Positions 5,544 to 6,584 of a stretch of 6,584 nt of DNA are shown piece after piece (the stretch's first letter is position 1; each line of letters begins with the position of its first letter). The DNA comes from an uncultured Eubacteriales bacterium (GTDB taxonomy: Bacteria; Bacillota_A; Clostridia; Saccharofermentanales; Saccharofermentanaceae). The DNA lies in contig OMQY01000046.1 in assembly GCA_900313405.1 (NCBI GenBank), forward strand, positions 1-6,584, in the 5' to 3' direction. The notes under the pieces were generated by a model. That model saw only the letters and a list, made by a program, of their open reading frames with translations, searched no databases and was not told where the DNA came from. Position numbers and translations under genes: made by a program.

Positions 5544-6584
5544 TTACTTACCTGCGTTACAGATGATGGAGAAGTCCTCAGCCTTCAGGGAAGCACCGCC
5601 GACCAGGCCGCCGTTGATGTCCTTCTGAGCGAAGAGACCTGCTGCATTCTTAGCGTTGCAGGAACCGCCATACAGGATCGTCATAGCGTCAGCACACTTC
5701 TGGCAATAGAGCTCAGCGATAACGCCACGGATGAATGCGCAAACTTCCTGAGCCTGCTCATCTGTAGCTGTCTTACCTGTACCGATAGCCCAGATAGGCT
5801 CATAAGCGATAGTGATCTGACAGAGCTTCTCAGCAGGGATATCCTTGAAAGCGCCGACGATCTGACTCTTGATCCAGTCAAATGTCTCGCCTGCCTCACG
5901 CTGAGCGAGAGACTCACCGCAGCAGATGATAGGCTTAACGCCATACTTAAGAAGAGCATGAGCCTTCTTGTTTACTGTCTCATCTGTCTCAGCGAAGTAC
6001 TCACGTCTCTCGGAGTGACCGATGATGCAGTAGTTAACGCCCATCTTAGCGAGCCAGAGAGGAGAGATCTCACCTGTGAAAGCACCCTTCTCCTCGAAGT
6101 GGCAGTTCTCGGCTGCGATCTTGATGTTGGAATAAGCTGCTGCCTCAACAGCTGCTGCAAGAGCTGTAGCAGGAACGCCGAGAGCGATCTTAGCCGTAGC
6201 ATCCTTAACGAGAGGCTTGAGCTCATTGATAAGCTTAGCTGCGTCTGCAGGTACACCGCAGTTCATCTTCCAGTTACCTGCTGCAAATGTTCTGCCGTTC
6301 TCCTTGTCGAGGAGGCAATCGATACCGGGAAGTACCTTACCCTCGATGAACTCGAGAGAAGCGCCGCCGCCTGTGGAGATGTGGGATACCTTATCAGCGA
6401 AGCCGAGCTTCTCGATAGCAGCTGCGGAATCACCGCCGCCGATGATGGAGATAGCGTCAGACTCAGCAATAGCTGCTGCAAGAGCCTTTGTACCTACAGC
6501 GAACTTCTCGAACTCGAATACGCCTGCAGGACCGTTCCAGATAACTGTCTTAGCTTCCTTGATGGCAGCAGAGAACTTCTCGAT
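5544..6584 (-). CDS. pgk-tpi: Phosphoglycerate kinase-triosephosphate isomerase fusion (kinase N-terminal part outside window)
   Basis: One continuous frame of 346 codons joins two glycolytic enzymes. The kinase part (6303-6584, 94 residues) has the C-terminal PGK landmarks: [14 protein letters not shown], the nucleotide-binding [19 protein letters not shown] and the usual ending ELPG-like KVLPGI...LLDK. Its N-terminal ~300 residues lie beyond the right edge. After Glu-Asn-Gly the isomerase begins: [11 protein letters not shown] (6261-6293; catalytic Lys and Asn), GHSERREYF with the catalytic His, [15 protein letters not shown] with the catalytic Glu and loop 6, and the phosphate-binding YGGSCN and GGLVGGASL. 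The isomerase part is ~249 residues, full length. None of the 106 codons before Met (6264-6266) is ATG, GTG or TTG, and starting at that Met would lose the catalytic Asn-Trp-Lys strand, so a separate isomerase is unlikely. In the kinase stretch all Lys codons are AAG and no ATA occurs, a bias typical of high expression. It ends in TAATAA. Confidence 0.93.
   Translation of the reverse strand: MEKFSAAIKEAKTVIWNGPAGVFEFEKFAVGTKALAAAIAESDAISIIGGGDSAAAIEKLGFADKVSHISTGGGASLEFIEGKVLPGIDCLLDKENGRTFAAGNWKMNCGVPADAAKLINELKPLVKDATAKIALGVPATALAAAVEAAAYSNIKIAAENCHFEEKGAFTGEISPLWLAKMGVNYCIIGHSERREYFAETDETVNKKAHALLKYGVKPIICCGESLAQREAGETFDWIKSQIVGAFKDIPAEKLCQITIAYEPIWAIGTGKTATDEQAQEVCAFIRGVIAELYCQKCADAMTILYGGSCNAKNAAGLFAQKDINGGLVGGASLKAEDFSIICNAGK
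6300..6305 (-). other. Shine-Dalgarno-like AAGGAG at the PGK/TPI junction
   Basis: The Lys-Glu codons at the junction read AAGGAG. Counting 6 nt downstream one reaches AGA (6291-6293), the first codon of the isomerase homology, which is where a free-standing tpi gene would have its start. No start codon is there now. It may be a relic of a former separate tpi gene, or simply the natural spelling of Lys-Glu. Confidence 0.4.

Noticed and set aside
5544..6266. A free-standing tpiA gene starting at the ATG at 6264-6266
   Set aside because: This Met is the M of GNWKMN. Starting there would delete the first strand and the catalytic Asn and Lys, there is no ribosome binding site at the right distance, and the frame continues upstream into PGK without a stop.
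5681..6481. Minus-strand frames rich in Ser, Leu and Arg in another phase of pgk-tpi
   Set aside because: Low-complexity sequence caused by reading the strongly biased pgk-tpi codons out of frame; the true frame carries all PGK and TPI motifs.

Overview
The window reads as chromosomal DNA of a low-to-mid GC Firmicute, most likely a member of the Clostridia. The signs are strong AGGAG-type ribosome binding sites, very tight gene packing, a YugP-type membrane zinc peptidase, a thioredoxin reductase with a GAGTAG dinucleotide-binding motif, and phosphorylase-based sugar metabolism. This assignment is an inference from gene style; no species marker is present. Every gene I can support lies on the minus strand, so the window is best read from its right end to its left.

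Right end (6584 to 5544): one open frame runs without a stop from the C-terminal part of phosphoglycerate kinase into a complete triosephosphate isomerase. It is a PGK-TPI fusion, with no ATG, GTG or TTG codon in frame before the isomerase domain. Only the last ~94 residues of the kinase are inside the window. The gene ends in tandem stops (TAATAA), followed by a small TGATCA inverted repeat and a stronger GC-rich hairpin that probably terminates transcription.

Intergenic region (5299 to 5543): after the terminator there is a good candidate sigma-A promoter (TTGATG, 17 nt, TAAAAT) pointing left. A leader of about 73 nt follows, carrying a near-perfect 17-nt tandem repeat.

Left part (5298 to 1): a probable five-gene operon follows, with junctions of 22, 12, -11 and 5 nt. 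It encodes a membrane zinc metallopeptidase, a 902-residue cytosolic GH94 glycoside phosphorylase, an alpha/beta hydrolase of the monoacylglycerol-lipase/S33 type, a hotdog-fold acyl-CoA thioesterase, and the N-terminal half of thioredoxin reductase (trxB), which leaves the window at its left edge. The set is functionally mixed: envelope proteolysis, phosphorolysis of a disaccharide or oligosaccharide, ester and thioester hydrolysis, and thiol redox. Only the hydrolase-thioesterase pair, with overlapping reading frames, suggests a shared acyl or lipid substrate, and that is inference. The phosphorylase and the glycolytic fusion both serve carbohydrate catabolism but appear to belong to separate transcripts.

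I saw no mobile element, CRISPR array, tRNA or rRNA. The most unusual item is the PGK-TPI fusion; the substrate of the GH94 enzyme is the main open functional question.
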